A stretch of DNA of 64,000 bases from an uncultured Reyranella sp. (GTDB taxonomy: Bacteria > Pseudomonadota > Alphaproteobacteria > Reyranellales > Reyranellaceae). Each line of letters begins with the position of its first letter. Within the stretch, counting starts at the first letter, position 1. Location: NCBI RefSeq assembly GCF_945957355.1, contig NZ_CAMFKM010000014.1, positions 62,001 through 126,000 of the forward strand, written 5' to 3'. The position numbers and the translations under genes are program-made. A model generated the notes under the pieces. The model made no database searches and was not told the DNA's origin. It saw nothing but the letters and a program-made list of their open reading frames with translations. Below, one piece after another: positions 1 through 8,385 of this stretch.

Positions 1-173
1 CGATAGGCGTCGTAGCCCAGCTTTGCGGTATCCGGCACCGGTGCCTCTTTCGCAAAAGGCTGCGTCGCCGACAAGCGTGCCCGGTCGATCAGCTTGTCGA
101 AGAAATCGCTGGCGTGAGCCGTCGAAAGGCTGGCTCCCACGAGCATGACAAGCAACGCAACCAAACGGACCAC
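1..173 (-). CDS. opgG: Periplasmic glucan biosynthesis protein, MdoG/OpgD family (5' end only)
   Basis: Only the first 57 codons are in the window; the gene runs off the left edge. A GTG start at 173 is preceded by GAGGAG with good spacing. It gives a short signal peptide (VVRLVALLVMLVGASLSTAHA) followed by SDFFDKLIDRARLSATQPF and a GYDAYR segment. That layout matches the mature N-terminus of OpgG/OpgD proteins, where a helix with 'A..QPF' precedes 'L.YD.YRDIRF'. Family members act in the periplasm in building the backbone of osmoregulated periplasmic glucans. The symbol is tentative because G and D paralogues cannot be separated from this fragment. The start and signal peptide are seen; the family is inferred from about 35 mature residues. 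Confidence 0.7.
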   Translation of the reverse strand, partial: MVRLVALLVMLVGASLSTAHASDFFDKLIDRARLSATQPFAKEAPVPDTAKLGYDAY

Positions 174-325
174 GGCAACTCCTCATCCGACAACAAGGTC
201 ATGCCGCAACGCAGCGAGGAACCGGACGGTTGCCCGCTCTACATGAGGTTCAAAGGCGCGAAGCCGCGAAAGGGACGCAGGTTGCGTTCGCCACGATACA
301 TGATCGCCCTGCGCTCGATCATGGC

Positions 326-351
326 GGAACGAAAACGGGCAAGCGCACGTT
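326..351 (+). promoter_or_regulatory. EcfG-type general stress response promoter
   Basis: GGAAC at 326-330 and CGTT at 348-351 are separated by exactly 17 bases. This matches the consensus used by the alphaproteobacterial general stress sigma factor EcfG (GGAAC-N16/17-CGTT). The element lies 60 bases before the start of the stress-type membrane operon at 412, which is the right distance and orientation. The match is seen; its use by EcfG is inferred. Confidence 0.65.
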
Positions 352-411
352 GGCAGGCCGCGATCATCACGGCGTACCGCCGGAGACGAGATTGTCGAGG
401 GAGAACACACC

Positions 412-864
412 ATGCCCGACACCACGACCCATACCGACGAATCCAGAGGCACGAAGCCGGACCTCGGCGCGGCCGTTTCGGAAATCAAAACCGCGCTAAG
501 CGGCAAGGCCGATGAACTGGCCGGCCGATCCGCGGAGAGCGGCGCGGCTGCTGTTTCCGCACTGGGCAAGACTGCGGCCACGCTCGCCGGCTCGCTGCAG
601 GAGCAGTCGCCGGCGGTGGCCGACTATGTGCGTTTGACCGGGCAGCGCATCGACCGCCTGGCTGACGACCTGCGAGACAAGTCGGCCGGCGAGCTGCTGA
701 CCATGGCCACCGAGTTCGGAAAGCGCCAGCCGCTCGCCCTGCTTGCCGGGTCTGCCATCGTGGGCTTCGCGCTCGCCCGCATCGTCAGAGCCGGCATGGG
801 CGCCTCGACGGAGCCGGCGGGACCGCGGGCGAGTGAGCCCAGTGCTGGCCGCATCGACGTTTAG
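412..864 (+). CDS. YqjD/ElaB-like stress-associated membrane protein
   Basis: A 150-residue protein that starts at ATG 412 after GGGAG. The first 110 residues are charged, Ala-rich and probably helical. One hydrophobic segment, LALLAGSAIVGFALARIV, lies near residues 105-122 and is followed by a short polar tail. This layout is shared by DUF883 (YqjD/ElaB) proteins and by rhizobial 'nutrient deprivation-induced' proteins; E. coli YqjD is a ribosome-associated inner-membrane protein of stationary phase. It is the first gene of a three-gene unit, 9 bases before the YqjE-like gene, and sits behind an EcfG-like promoter. Family placement rests on layout and context, not on a diagnostic motif. Confidence 0.55.
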   Translation: MPDTTTHTDESRGTKPDLGAAVSEIKTALSGKADELAGRSAESGAAAVSALGKTAATLAGSLQEQSPAVADYVRLTGQRIDRLADDLRDKSAGELLTMATEFGKRQPLALLAGSAIVGFALARIVRAGMGASTEPAGPRASEPSAGRIDV

Positions 865-873
865 GAGCTTCGA

Positions 874-1278
874 ATGAACACCACAGAAAGGCCGGGCGTG
901 GTCACCCTGGTGACCGATGCCCTGGGTCGCAGCGCCGACCTGATCCAGACCGAAATTCGGCTTGCTCGGGTCGAGTTGGGCGAAAAGGTGGAGGCGCTCA
1001 AGGCCAGTGTCGTTAGCGGCATCGTCATGATGCTGCTGGGCACGGTGTTCCTGATCGCGGCGGTCATCCTGGTCCTGCAGGCGGTCGTCGCGGCCCTGAT
1101 CGAGAGTGGGGTCGCTCCGGCGTTCGCCATCCTAATCGTAGCCGGCGGCTCCGCCCTGGGCGGCATCGTCGTGCTGCTTGCCGGCAAGAGGACGATCGGC
1201 GCCATCGATCCGACTCCGACCCGTACCATCACGTCCCTGCAAAACGACGCACGCATGGCAAAGGAGACCCTGACATGA
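874..1278 (+). CDS. Phage holin family protein (DUF1469, YqjE-like)
   Basis: A 134-residue protein with an amphipathic N-terminal region and two closely spaced membrane helices at about 46-73 and 79-107, followed by a short polar tail. The segment TEIRLARVELGEKV, then two helices separated by a short turn, is typical of the DUF1469 'holin superfamily III' proteins, of which E. coli YqjE is one. The RBS is AGGAG at 862-866. Despite the family name there are no phage genes around it; the neighbours are the YqjD-like gene and a DUF3618-like gene. Its stop codon overlaps the next start (ATGA), which suggests translational coupling. Molecular function is unknown. Confidence 0.75.
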   Translation: MNTTERPGVVTLVTDALGRSADLIQTEIRLARVELGEKVEALKASVVSGIVMMLLGTVFLIAAVILVLQAVVAALIESGVAPAFAILIVAGGSALGGIVVLLAGKRTIGAIDPTPTRTITSLQNDARMAKETLT

Positions 1279-2171
1279 GAGAAAGCGCCCAACTCCAGCG
1301 CGAGGCCGAGGCCCAGCGCGCCGGCCTGTCCAACACGCTCGGCCAGCTCCGTGACGGCATGACCAGTCAGGCCCTGTCGGCGGAGCTTGTCGGGGTACTG
1401 CGCGACAGCAGCCTCACTTTGGTGAAGAGCCTGGCCGATTCCGCGCGCAGCAATCCCGGCGCCGCCCTTCTGATCGGCGCAGGACTCACCATGATGCTGA
1501 CCAGGACGACCGGCTCGGACGTGATGTCGTCTGCTTCCAGTGCGATCCGCGCGGCCAGTTCGGCGAGCGCGGACGCCGCGGTCGCCGCGGCAAGCGGCGT
1601 CAAAAGCGCGGCGGGCACGGCAGCCGATACCGCGAAGTCGCTGGCAGGTCAGGCGAGCCACAAGGTTTCAGACATGGCCGACAAGGTGACGGGCCTGGCG
1701 ACCGACACTGCGAACTCCGTCAAGGAGACCGCCGCCGCTACTGCCGACTCGCTGCGCGGCACTGCGGAGGATCTGCGCGGCCGTGCCGGCGAACAGGTCG
1801 ATCAGGCGCAGCGACTCGTCCATGAGGGGCAGGATGCCGCCCAGCATCTCAAGCAGGATGCGACACGCCTTGCCGCTGATACGAAGCAGACCGTGTCGAA
1901 ACTCCTGGAAGAACAACCGATCCTGGTTGCTGCGATCGGCACCGCCTTGGGTGCAATCTTCGGCGCCGCGCTGCCTGTCTCGCAGGCCGAGCGCAACGTC
2001 TTGGGCAAAGTCGGCGCCGAGGCGATCGACAAGGGACGCGACGTCCTCGAAACCGCGAAGGATACGGTCACCGAGCAACTCGCCCCTGCGCATCTCGGCG
2101 AGCGGGTCGGCGACATGGCCGGCAAGCTGGTCGACACGATGGTGCCGACGTCGTCTTCCCGGTCCGTGTAA
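1275..2171 (+). CDS. DUF3618-like membrane protein with LEA/apolipoprotein-like repeats
   Basis: A 298-residue protein. The N-terminal 50 residues (an RAGLSNTLGQLRDGM-type stretch) resemble the DUF3618 segment. A hydrophobic patch around residues 70-85 follows. Then comes a long Ala/Thr/Asp/Lys-rich region, about 95-210, with repeated A..T/V..LA and AADTAKS/TADSLRG-like 11-mer periodicity, as in LEA or apolipoprotein-type amphipathic helices. A second hydrophobic segment lies at about 215-232 (PILVAAIGTALGAIFGAALPV). The start overlaps the stop of the preceding holin-like gene. The three genes together look like a membrane or envelope stress unit. Function is inferred only from composition and context. 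Confidence 0.6.
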   Translation: MRESAQLQREAEAQRAGLSNTLGQLRDGMTSQALSAELVGVLRDSSLTLVKSLADSARSNPGAALLIGAGLTMMLTRTTGSDVMSSASSAIRAASSASADAAVAAASGVKSAAGTAADTAKSLAGQASHKVSDMADKVTGLATDTANSVKETAAATADSLRGTAEDLRGRAGEQVDQAQRLVHEGQDAAQHLKQDATRLAADTKQTVSKLLEEQPILVAAIGTALGAIFGAALPVSQAERNVLGKVGAEAIDKGRDVLETAKDTVTEQLAPAHLGERVGDMAGKLVDTMVPTSSSRSV

Positions 2172-2190
2172 CCAAGTCCGCCAAAAGGAA

Positions 2191-2217
2191 GGCCGCCCAG
2201 AAGGGGGCGGCCTTTTT
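2191..2217 (+). terminator. Rho-independent terminator
   Basis: Arms GGCCGCCC (2191-2198) and GGGCGGCC (2205-2212) form a perfect 8-bp GC stem with a 6-base loop. TTTTT (2213-2217) follows directly. It lies 19 bases after the last gene of the operon that ends at 2171. Confidence 0.9.
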
Positions 2218-2249
2218 GTTTCGTACGCGACCGAAGGCGTTGGCCGTCG

Positions 2250-2429
2250 TTAGGAGTTGGGCTTGGGTAGCGTCATCGGGCTGATCCGCAGGATCTTGTA
2301 GCCTACCTGTTCCAGTTTCGAGGCCTCCGCCTGGGCTTCCATCAGGCTGGAATAGCCGATACCGATTTCAGACTGGGTGCGCGGGTCCACCGTCCACACC
2401 ATGTGCTTGCCGAACGCTTCGTTGCTCAT
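2250..2429 (-). CDS. Small conserved-looking protein of unknown function (59 aa)
   Basis: Short gene read directly from the minus strand: ATG at 2429, TAA at 2250, with AAGGAG five bases before the start. The product begins MSNEAFGKHMVWTVDPRTQS, continues with an EAQAEASKLEQVGYKILRI segment and ends PMTLPKPNS. It has no signal peptide and no membrane segment, and is a mixed soluble sequence. The strong RBS and a balanced amino-acid composition, unlike a shadow reading frame, support it as real. I do not recognise the family. It faces the operon terminator at 2191-2217 and lies downstream of the SGNH gene on the same strand. Confidence 0.6.
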   Translation of the reverse strand: MSNEAFGKHMVWTVDPRTQSEIGIGYSSLMEAQAEASKLEQVGYKILRISPMTLPKPNS

Positions 2430-2507
2430 TGCTCCTTGTACAGGTCTTCGGCCGCAGAGTCCGAACCTTCTTCAGCCGCGGGTCCGAGAACCCGCACGGA
2501 CCAGGCA

Positions 2508-3758
2508 TCACCGGCTGCAGCGAAGATCGCCGCGTTGGACCGCGCCGCGTCCGAAATCCTCGATCAATGCCGAGGCGATCGTCCGGTTCAGCAGTGCCGT
2601 CGGGTGGCCGTCGTCCTGCATATAGAAGCGGTCGACCGGCTGCGGCGGCCGGGACAGCAGCGCATTGACATCGAGAACGGGAACACCGGAGGCGCAGAGC
2701 AGCGGCACCATCGTCTCGCGCCAGCCCGAGAGATCGCCGCGCCAGGTCTCGCCCGAATAGTAGAGGACCATGAGCCGCGCGCCGTAATCGGCCGCGAGCT
2801 TCGCCTCGATCTCGCGCAGGATGCGCACGAAGAGGCGCCGTTCCTTCGCCTCGTCGACCGCCATTGCCTTCCGGCCGAGAGCGAACAGCCGCGACCCCAC
2901 GAGCAGCGATTCGACGAAGGCCGACGGCTCGACCCAGGTGCCTCGCGCCACCAGCCGGCCGTCGGGTTCCACGACGTAGCGCGGACTGTCGTGCAGCCAT
3001 TGGAGCCGGCCGGCCACGCGCAGCACGTGGTCGTCGACCACCGACACCACCGCCCAGGGAAACTTCGCGCGGCCGGCCTTGCGCGGCTCGCCGATCTCGA
3101 GCTGGCGCAGCACCTGGTTGAGACCGTAGCCCTTCACGGCGAGAGTCACCGGCTGCAGCGCGCCGCCGGACTGTTCACGCAGGTACCAGGCCAGGGTCTG
3201 GTCGTCGGGAAGGCCCGCGCCAAAGGCGAAGGAGTCGCCCAGGATCAGGACCGGCGTATCGCTTGCGCCGGACGGACCGGATGGCAGCGCCCGAAAGCCG
3301 TTGGCGTCGGTCGTGTAGACGACGTCGTAGATCGTGCGGCCGTTCTTGACCGAGCTCGCCCGCGCCCGCCGGTCCGGCAGTGGCCGGAACGCGAGCGCCG
3401 GGTCGGGCGCGAACAATGGGTCCTGCGTTTCCACCAGCCCCTGCCGGAAGTCGGCAAGGTCGCGCTCCTCGACGAAGCGGTTCATCGCATCGGTGCGCAG
3501 CAGGAGCTCGCATCCAAGGATGCCGGCAGCAAGCGTGAACAGGAGAAGCAAGGCATTCCTGAGCCGCGGCGCCGCCCCCAGCATCACCAGGAACCAGACG
3601 GCGAGAAACGCCATCGCGCCCAGCACCGACGACGCCCAGGTGACAGCGGCCCAGAAACCAAGGGCCGGAACGGCACCAAGAAGGAAGAGCGCCGCGACGG
3701 CCGTCCTCCCGAACGGAGCACGGCGCGCCGGTTCGATATCCGGTCGGGTCGGCCTCAG
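2508..3758 (-). CDS. Membrane-anchored SGNH/GDSL-type hydrolase-like protein
   Basis: The N-terminus holds about three hydrophobic segments (AALFLLGAVPALGFWAAVTW, VLGAMAFLAVWFLVMLG, NALLLLFTLAAGILGCELLL). The following domain has an SGNH block I, VLILGDSFAFGAG, and a C-terminal DDGHPTALLN that fits the Asp-x-His of block V. It is therefore a probable esterase or acyl-transfer-type enzyme facing the periplasm; the substrate is unknown. No ATG, GTG or TTG precedes the first membrane segment. The start given is a CTG at 3758 that overlaps the stop of the upstream TTT gene. In-frame GTG (3626) and ATG (3614) are alternatives that would lose the first helix. Reading continues in frame far upstream, but that part is the shadow of the TTT gene. 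Confidence 0.7.
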   Translation of the reverse strand: MRPTRPDIEPARRAPFGRTAVAALFLLGAVPALGFWAAVTWASSVLGAMAFLAVWFLVMLGAAPRLRNALLLLFTLAAGILGCELLLRTDAMNRFVEERDLADFRQGLVETQDPLFAPDPALAFRPLPDRRARASSVKNGRTIYDVVYTTDANGFRALPSGPSGASDTPVLILGDSFAFGAGLPDDQTLAWYLREQSGGALQPVTLAVKGYGLNQVLRQLEIGEPRKAGRAKFPWAVVSVVDDHVLRVAGRLQWLHDSPRYVVEPDGRLVARGTWVEPSAFVESLLVGSRLFALGRKAMAVDEAKERRLFVRILREIEAKLAADYGARLMVLYYSGETWRGDLSGWRETMVPLLCASGVPVLDVNALLSRPPQPVDRFYMQDDGHPTALLNRTIASALIEDFGRGAVQRGDLRCSR

Positions 3759-4741
3759 CCGTCCACCTTGGCGCCGCTCGCCTTGACGATCGGCGCCCAG
3801 ACCGCGATCTCGCTGACGATGCGGTCCTGCAGGCCCTTGGGCGCCATCGGCCAGGGGTCGCTGCCCAGGGCCGCGAACTTCGCCTTCACGTCGGGATCCT
3901 CGAGCGCCTTGGTGCCGACGGCGGCCAGCTTGTCGACGATCGGCTGCGGCACGTCGGCCGGCCCGCCGAAGCCCATCCAGACCTCGACCACATAGTTGGG
4001 CACGAACTCGATGATCGCCGGCACGTCGGGCGCGGCCTTGTTGCGCTCGCGGCTGGTGACGCCCAGCGCCCGCAGCTTGCCTGCCTGCACGTGCGGCCAG
4101 CAGCTCGGCATGTTGTCGAACATGATGTGCACGTTGCCAGCGATCAGGTCCTGCATCGCGCCGGCGCTGCCCTTGTAGGGCACGTGCACCATGTCGGTGC
4201 CGGTCAGCTGCTTGAACATCTCTCCGGCCAGGTGGATCGTGGTCCCTGAGCCCGAGGACGCCATGTTGTACTTGCCGGGATTGGCCTTCAGCAGGGCGAT
4301 CAGCTCCGGCACGGTCTTCGCGGGAATGCTGGGATGGACCACCAGCATGTTCGGCCAGACCGACATGCCGGCCATCGGCGAGAAGTCCTTCACCGGATCG
4401 TAGGGCAGCTTGCTGTAGAGCGCGGGCGCCATGCAGAACATCGAAATGGTGATCAGGCCGATCGTGTAACCGTCGGGCGCCGCCTTGGCGAGCGCGTCGG
4501 TACCGATCGTGCCACCGCCACCGGCCCGGTTGTCGATCAGCACCTGCTGGCCGAGCATCTCCGAGACCTTGGCCATGACGATGCGCGAGATGTTGTCGGT
4601 CGCGCCGGCCGGCGTGTAGGGCACGATGAACTTGATCTGCTTGTTCGGAAAGGCGTCCTGCGCGCGGACGAGGCCCGGCGCGGCGAGGGTGGCGGCGGCG
4701 CCGGCCAACAGGGCGCGGCGGCTGGTCTTGAACTGGGGCAC
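3755..4741 (-). CDS. Tripartite tricarboxylate transporter (Bug) family substrate-binding protein
   Basis: A 328-residue extracytoplasmic solute receptor. The N-terminus carries a twin-arginine-like signal (SRRALLAGAAATLAAPGLVRA). The mature part opens with FPNKQIKFIVPYTPAGATDNISR, the usual Bug start, followed by the typical LIDNRAGGGGTIGTDALAKAAPDGYTI and VPYKGSAGAMQDLIAGNVH-type segments. These proteins bind carboxylates or related anions and hand them to TctA/TctB permeases. No tctA or tctB gene is nearby, so it is an orphan receptor, which is common in this family. It is followed by the SGNH gene with an overlap of a few bases. Confidence 0.9.
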   Translation of the reverse strand: MPQFKTSRRALLAGAAATLAAPGLVRAQDAFPNKQIKFIVPYTPAGATDNISRIVMAKVSEMLGQQVLIDNRAGGGGTIGTDALAKAAPDGYTIGLITISMFCMAPALYSKLPYDPVKDFSPMAGMSVWPNMLVVHPSIPAKTVPELIALLKANPGKYNMASSGSGTTIHLAGEMFKQLTGTDMVHVPYKGSAGAMQDLIAGNVHIMFDNMPSCWPHVQAGKLRALGVTSRERNKAAPDVPAIIEFVPNYVVEVWMGFGGPADVPQPIVDKLAAVGTKALEDPDVKAKFAALGSDPWPMAPKGLQDRIVSEIAVWAPIVKASGAKVDG

Positions 4742-4959
4742 GATTCCTCCGAACGACGTTTCTTGTGTGCGCGCAAACGCTAACAGCCGGCCTGAGGAGC
4801 GTCACGCAATCCGGCGTCGGCGGCTCGCGCTGCGGGTCGCAAGGTCGCTCAGCGGGTCGTGACACCCAACGGGGATGAGAATTCTTGTCCTCCGCAATCG
4901 AAATGTTCGCTGGCGGCGCCGTTGTGTGACCGCAAAGATCGAAGCGAGAGGAGATGCCC

Positions 4960-5724
4960 ATGCTCGCCTACACGACTCCCGCCGAGATCGTCGCCCACGA
5001 CGGATTGCGCATCGTGCTGGTGCGCGGCGCGCCGAGTCCGTGGAGCCAGGCCGCCAAGACGATCCTCGAGATCAAGGGGCTCGATTATGCCGCCGCCCCA
5101 CTCGATGTCGGCGGCGCCAACGAGGAGATCGTCGCCTGGTCGGGCCAGAACAGCGCCCCCGTCGTCGCCTGGCGCGACGGCCCGCCGCTCAACCGCTGGC
5201 TGGACATCCTGCTGCTGGCGGAGCGTCTCGCGCCGGCGCCTGCCCTGCTCCCCGCCGATCCGCTGCAGCGGGCACTGGCCATCGGCCTCGGCCACGAGAT
5301 CCTGGGCGAGCGCGGCATCGCCTGGAACCGCCGTCTGCAGATGTTCTCGATGGCCGTGCAGGCCGGCATGGGCACGCGCATGGCGCCGCTGATCGACAAA
5401 TACGGCTTCGATGCCGACGACGCCGCGGCGGCGGGCACGCGTATCGCCACCACCCTGCACGGGCTCGCGACACAGCTTCGCGCGCAGCAGGCGCGCGGTG
5501 TTTCCTATTTCGTCGGCGAGGCGCTGAGCTGCGTCGACATCTACTGGACGTCGGTCATGAGCATGCTGCTACCGCTGCCCGCCGCGCAGTGTCCGATACG
5601 CGAATCCTCACGGCCGGCCTTCACCGCCACCGATCCGCAGATCGTCTCGGCTCTCGACCCGATCCTGGTCGAACACCGCGACCGCATCTTCAAGGCGCAC
5701 TTCCGCGACCCGATGGAGTTCTGA
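4960..5724 (+). CDS. Glutathione S-transferase family protein
   Basis: A 254-residue protein with a thioredoxin-like N-terminal part (IVLVRGAPSPWSQAAKTILEIKGLDY) and an all-helical C-terminal part, about twice the size of one GST domain. The segment APVVAWRDGPPLNRWLDILLLAERL matches the cis-Pro and glutathione gamma-glutamyl contact region, though the usual ES pair is replaced. I chose ATG 4960 because AGGAG lies six bases before it; the ATG at 4954 would directly abut that site. It is transcribed away from the TTT receptor across a 218-base gap. Substrate is unknown. Confidence 0.7.
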   Translation: MLAYTTPAEIVAHDGLRIVLVRGAPSPWSQAAKTILEIKGLDYAAAPLDVGGANEEIVAWSGQNSAPVVAWRDGPPLNRWLDILLLAERLAPAPALLPADPLQRALAIGLGHEILGERGIAWNRRLQMFSMAVQAGMGTRMAPLIDKYGFDADDAAAAGTRIATTLHGLATQLRAQQARGVSYFVGEALSCVDIYWTSVMSMLLPLPAAQCPIRESSRPAFTATDPQIVSALDPILVEHRDRIFKAHFRDPMEF

Positions 5725-5751
5725 TCGGCTTCCGCAACTCGAAGGCAAGAG

Positions 5752-6759
5752 CTATTCGAGCCAGCGCAGGCAGCCCGCCGAGTCGAGCACGGGATCGAGC
5801 CGCCGGCGCACGTCGGCCGGCAGCGCCGCCAGCTTCTTGCGCAACGCGTCGTAGCACTTGGCCTGGTAGCGGAACGGCGCCTGGCTCCACGGCCGGCCGA
5901 GGATGTCGAGATCGACCGACGGTGCGCCGCTCTCCAGCGCCGCGCGGTTGGCGGCGAGGAACGGCAGGTAGGTCACGCCGCAATGCTTCAGCAGTGCGGT
6001 CACGCCGTCCGGCAAGGGTGCATCGGCCGGCAGCCATTGCCCATCGACGCCGGAGGCATCGTCGAGCCGCAGCAGCCAGCAATAGACGTCGGGCGCGCGC
6101 TCCCGCATTTCCATCATCGGCGTTGGATCGACTGACAGGATCTGCAGCTGGCCGAACAGGCCGAAGTCGGCCAGCGACGGCCGCGAGCCGAACAGGTACT
6201 CGCTCTTGCGGACGTGAGCGTCGAGCGCATCGAGGATGAAACGGTAGCTGTCCTCGATGACGGGCCGGTTGCCGTCGGTGCAGCCAACCATTGCCATGCG
6301 GCCCACCTGGCGGTCGTTGAACGCCTGCATCGCCGCGCGCCGCTCGGCTTCAGGCATCTGCGGATTGCGCGAGGTGATAACCCAGTCCTGCGCGAATTTC
6401 CGGTCGGGCGCATAGTACCAGCGATAGTGGAACATGATCTTGGTGACCCATTCGTCGCCAAAATCCTCCACAAGGTCGCTGAGCCAGGCATGCGCCGGAT
6501 CGTCCGGCACGATCGAGCGCCGACCGGGATGAGCGCGTTCGAGTGCATGAGCGAGCGGCGTCGAATCGTTCATCACCGTGCCATCGGGAAACGTCAGCGC
6601 CGGAATCACCGGCGGCAGGCCGGCAGCGACCGCGACATCGCGCGGCCAGCCCACGGCCTTCCAGATAAAGGGCAGCCGGCGATAGCGCAGGATCGCGCGC
6701 ATCTTCACCGAGTAGGGCGAGGGACCGAAGCCGTGGAGGATGTAGGGGTTCGTGCTCAT
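5752..6759 (-). CDS. Glutathione S-transferase family protein
   Basis: A 335-residue protein starting MSTNPYILHGFGPSPYSVKMRAIL. This is a GST N-terminal thioredoxin fold with an active-site-like SPYSVK, a PPVIPALTFPDGTVMNDSTPLAHALE cis-Pro/DS region and a C-terminal helical domain containing a RPSLADFGLFGQL motif. It converges with the GST at 4960-5724 and lies 13 bases downstream of the sulfatase gene, so the two may share a transcript. The start at 6759 follows a GAGCGG site; an alternative ATG at 6771 adds four residues. The last about 80 residues extend beyond the standard GST fold. Substrate unknown. Confidence 0.75.
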   Translation of the reverse strand: MSTNPYILHGFGPSPYSVKMRAILRYRRLPFIWKAVGWPRDVAVAAGLPPVIPALTFPDGTVMNDSTPLAHALERAHPGRRSIVPDDPAHAWLSDLVEDFGDEWVTKIMFHYRWYYAPDRKFAQDWVITSRNPQMPEAERRAAMQAFNDRQVGRMAMVGCTDGNRPVIEDSYRFILDALDAHVRKSEYLFGSRPSLADFGLFGQLQILSVDPTPMMEMRERAPDVYCWLLRLDDASGVDGQWLPADAPLPDGVTALLKHCGVTYLPFLAANRAALESGAPSVDLDILGRPWSQAPFRYQAKCYDALRKKLAALPADVRRRLDPVLDSAGCLRWLE

Positions 6760-6772
6760 GTCGCCGCTCATC

Positions 6773-8338
6773 TCACCACTGTCCGAAGAAAATGCCGTGC
6801 TGGCGATGCTTGGCCGTGCGCGCCGCGACATAGGCGTCGTCGACGGTAACGCGGCTCTTGCGCGCCTTGGCCCAGGCGTTCAACCGATCCTCCATCTCGC
6901 GGAAGATCGGCGCATAGGTCAGGTCGGCGCCGAGGTCTCGACGTTCCTTCGGATCGTTGAGGAGGTCGAACAACATCGGCCGATAGCCCTGCCACCAGAC
7001 GTACTTCCACCGGTCGGTGCGGACCATGATGGCGCGGCACTCGTTGGGCTTGCGACCGAGGATCGTGCGCGCCTCGCGGAAGGAATAATCGAGTTCCGAG
7101 AAGACTGCGTCGCGCCAGGTGTCGAGATGGATCCGGCGCAGCAGTGGCAGCAGCGAGCGGCCCTCCAGCAGGTGATCCTGCGGCGGCAGGCCGAGCGTTT
7201 CGAGGATGGTCGGCACGACGTCGATCGCCTCGACGAAACGCTCGTCGACCGTGCCGCGCGTCAGGTCGGCTTCGGGATCGGGATCGACCACGATGAAGGG
7301 AACGCGATATGCCTCCTCGTAGAACATCTCCTTTTCGCCCAGCCAGTGGTCGCCCAGGAAGTCGCCATGGTCGGCGGTGAAGATGATCAGCGTGTCGTCG
7401 AGCCGGCCGGCACGCTCCATATGCGCGAACAGGCGGCCGAGCCAGTCGTCGAGCTGGCGGATCAGGCCCATATAGGCCGGCCGCACGATTCCCGGCGCCT
7501 CGGGCCGGCTGAACGAGACTGACTCCTCCATCTCGCGATAGGCCGCCAGCACGGGATGCTCGTTCACGCGCTCCTGCTCGTCGCGGTTCAGCGGCAGCAT
7601 GTCGGCGGCGCCGTACATGTTGTGGTAGGGCGCCGGCGCCATGTAGGGCCAGTGCGGCTTCACGTAGCTGAGGTGCAGGCACCAGGGCTTGTCGCCCATC
7701 TCGTCGATGAAGCGCATCGCCTCGCGCGTCATGTAGGCGGTCTCGGAATGCTCCTCCTTCACGCGCGCCGGCAGGTGGACGTTGCGCATGAACCAGCCCG
7801 AGGCTTTTTCGCCGCCGGGCCCGTCGGCCGCGATCACGAAGTCGCTCCACGGATCGTCGGAGACATAGCCGTGCCGCCGCAGGTAATCGGCATAGCCGCT
7901 CTCCGCGCCGGGCGGCGAATGGCCATCATAGCGGTCCAGCTCCTCGAAGCGTCCGGCACGCATCAGCGCTTCAAGAGCGGAGCCGCCTTCGATGCCGAAT
8001 CGCTCCAGCCCCTCGAGATCGGGCAGGACGTGGGTCTTGCCGGCCAGCGCCACACGGATTCCGGCGGCCGACAGGAACTCGCCCAGTGTCTTTTCGCGCA
8101 GGGAGAGCGGCACGCGGTTCCAGGTGGCGCCGTGGCTCGACACGTAGCGGCCGGTGTAGAAGCTCATGCGGCTCGGGCCGCAAACACCGGACTGTACATA
8201 GGCCCGCGGGAAGCGCACGCCACGCGCCGCCAGCGCGTCGATCGCCGGCGTCTCGAGGTGCGGATGGCCGGCGCAGGACAGATGGTCCGCGCGCAGCTGG
8301 TCGCACATGATGAACAAAACGTTTTTGACCTTGCCCAC
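6773..8338 (-). CDS. Sulfatase-like hydrolase (alkaline phosphatase superfamily)
   Basis: A 521-residue protein. MGKVKNVLFIMCDQLRADHLS holds the first metal-binding Asp (D13). SGVCGPSRMSFYTGR contains C53 in a perfect C-x-P-S-R sulfatase signature, so the Cys would be converted to formylglycine. Later motifs include IIFTADHGDFLGDHWLGEKEMFYEEAYRVPFI, typical of choline-sulfatase or phosphonate monoester hydrolase-like members. The GTG start at 8338 is preceded by AGAGAGGAAACC; an upstream in-frame start would run into the divergent DUF924 gene. No anaerobic maturase is nearby, so an FGE encoded elsewhere would be needed. Whether the substrate is a sulfate or a phosphate ester is open. Confidence 0.85.
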   Translation of the reverse strand: MGKVKNVLFIMCDQLRADHLSCAGHPHLETPAIDALAARGVRFPRAYVQSGVCGPSRMSFYTGRYVSSHGATWNRVPLSLREKTLGEFLSAAGIRVALAGKTHVLPDLEGLERFGIEGGSALEALMRAGRFEELDRYDGHSPPGAESGYADYLRRHGYVSDDPWSDFVIAADGPGGEKASGWFMRNVHLPARVKEEHSETAYMTREAMRFIDEMGDKPWCLHLSYVKPHWPYMAPAPYHNMYGAADMLPLNRDEQERVNEHPVLAAYREMEESVSFSRPEAPGIVRPAYMGLIRQLDDWLGRLFAHMERAGRLDDTLIIFTADHGDFLGDHWLGEKEMFYEEAYRVPFIVVDPDPEADLTRGTVDERFVEAIDVVPTILETLGLPPQDHLLEGRSLLPLLRRIHLDTWRDAVFSELDYSFREARTILGRKPNECRAIMVRTDRWKYVWWQGYRPMLFDLLNDPKERRDLGADLTYAPIFREMEDRLNAWAKARKSRVTVDDAYVAARTAKHRQHGIFFGQW

Positions 8339-8385
8339 GGTTTCCTCTCTCGACGGGTTCTGAATGCCCTGTCTAACTAAGCCGC

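Noticed and set aside
874..1278. Prophage remnant suggested by the holin family name
   Set aside because: No other phage gene is nearby; DUF1469 proteins are normal chromosomal YqjE-like proteins in this gene order.
3759..4961. Upstream extension making the SGNH protein 817 residues
   Set aside because: The added part is the +1 shadow of the TTT receptor, with Arg/Gly-rich nonsense composition; real sequence character begins only at the first membrane helix.
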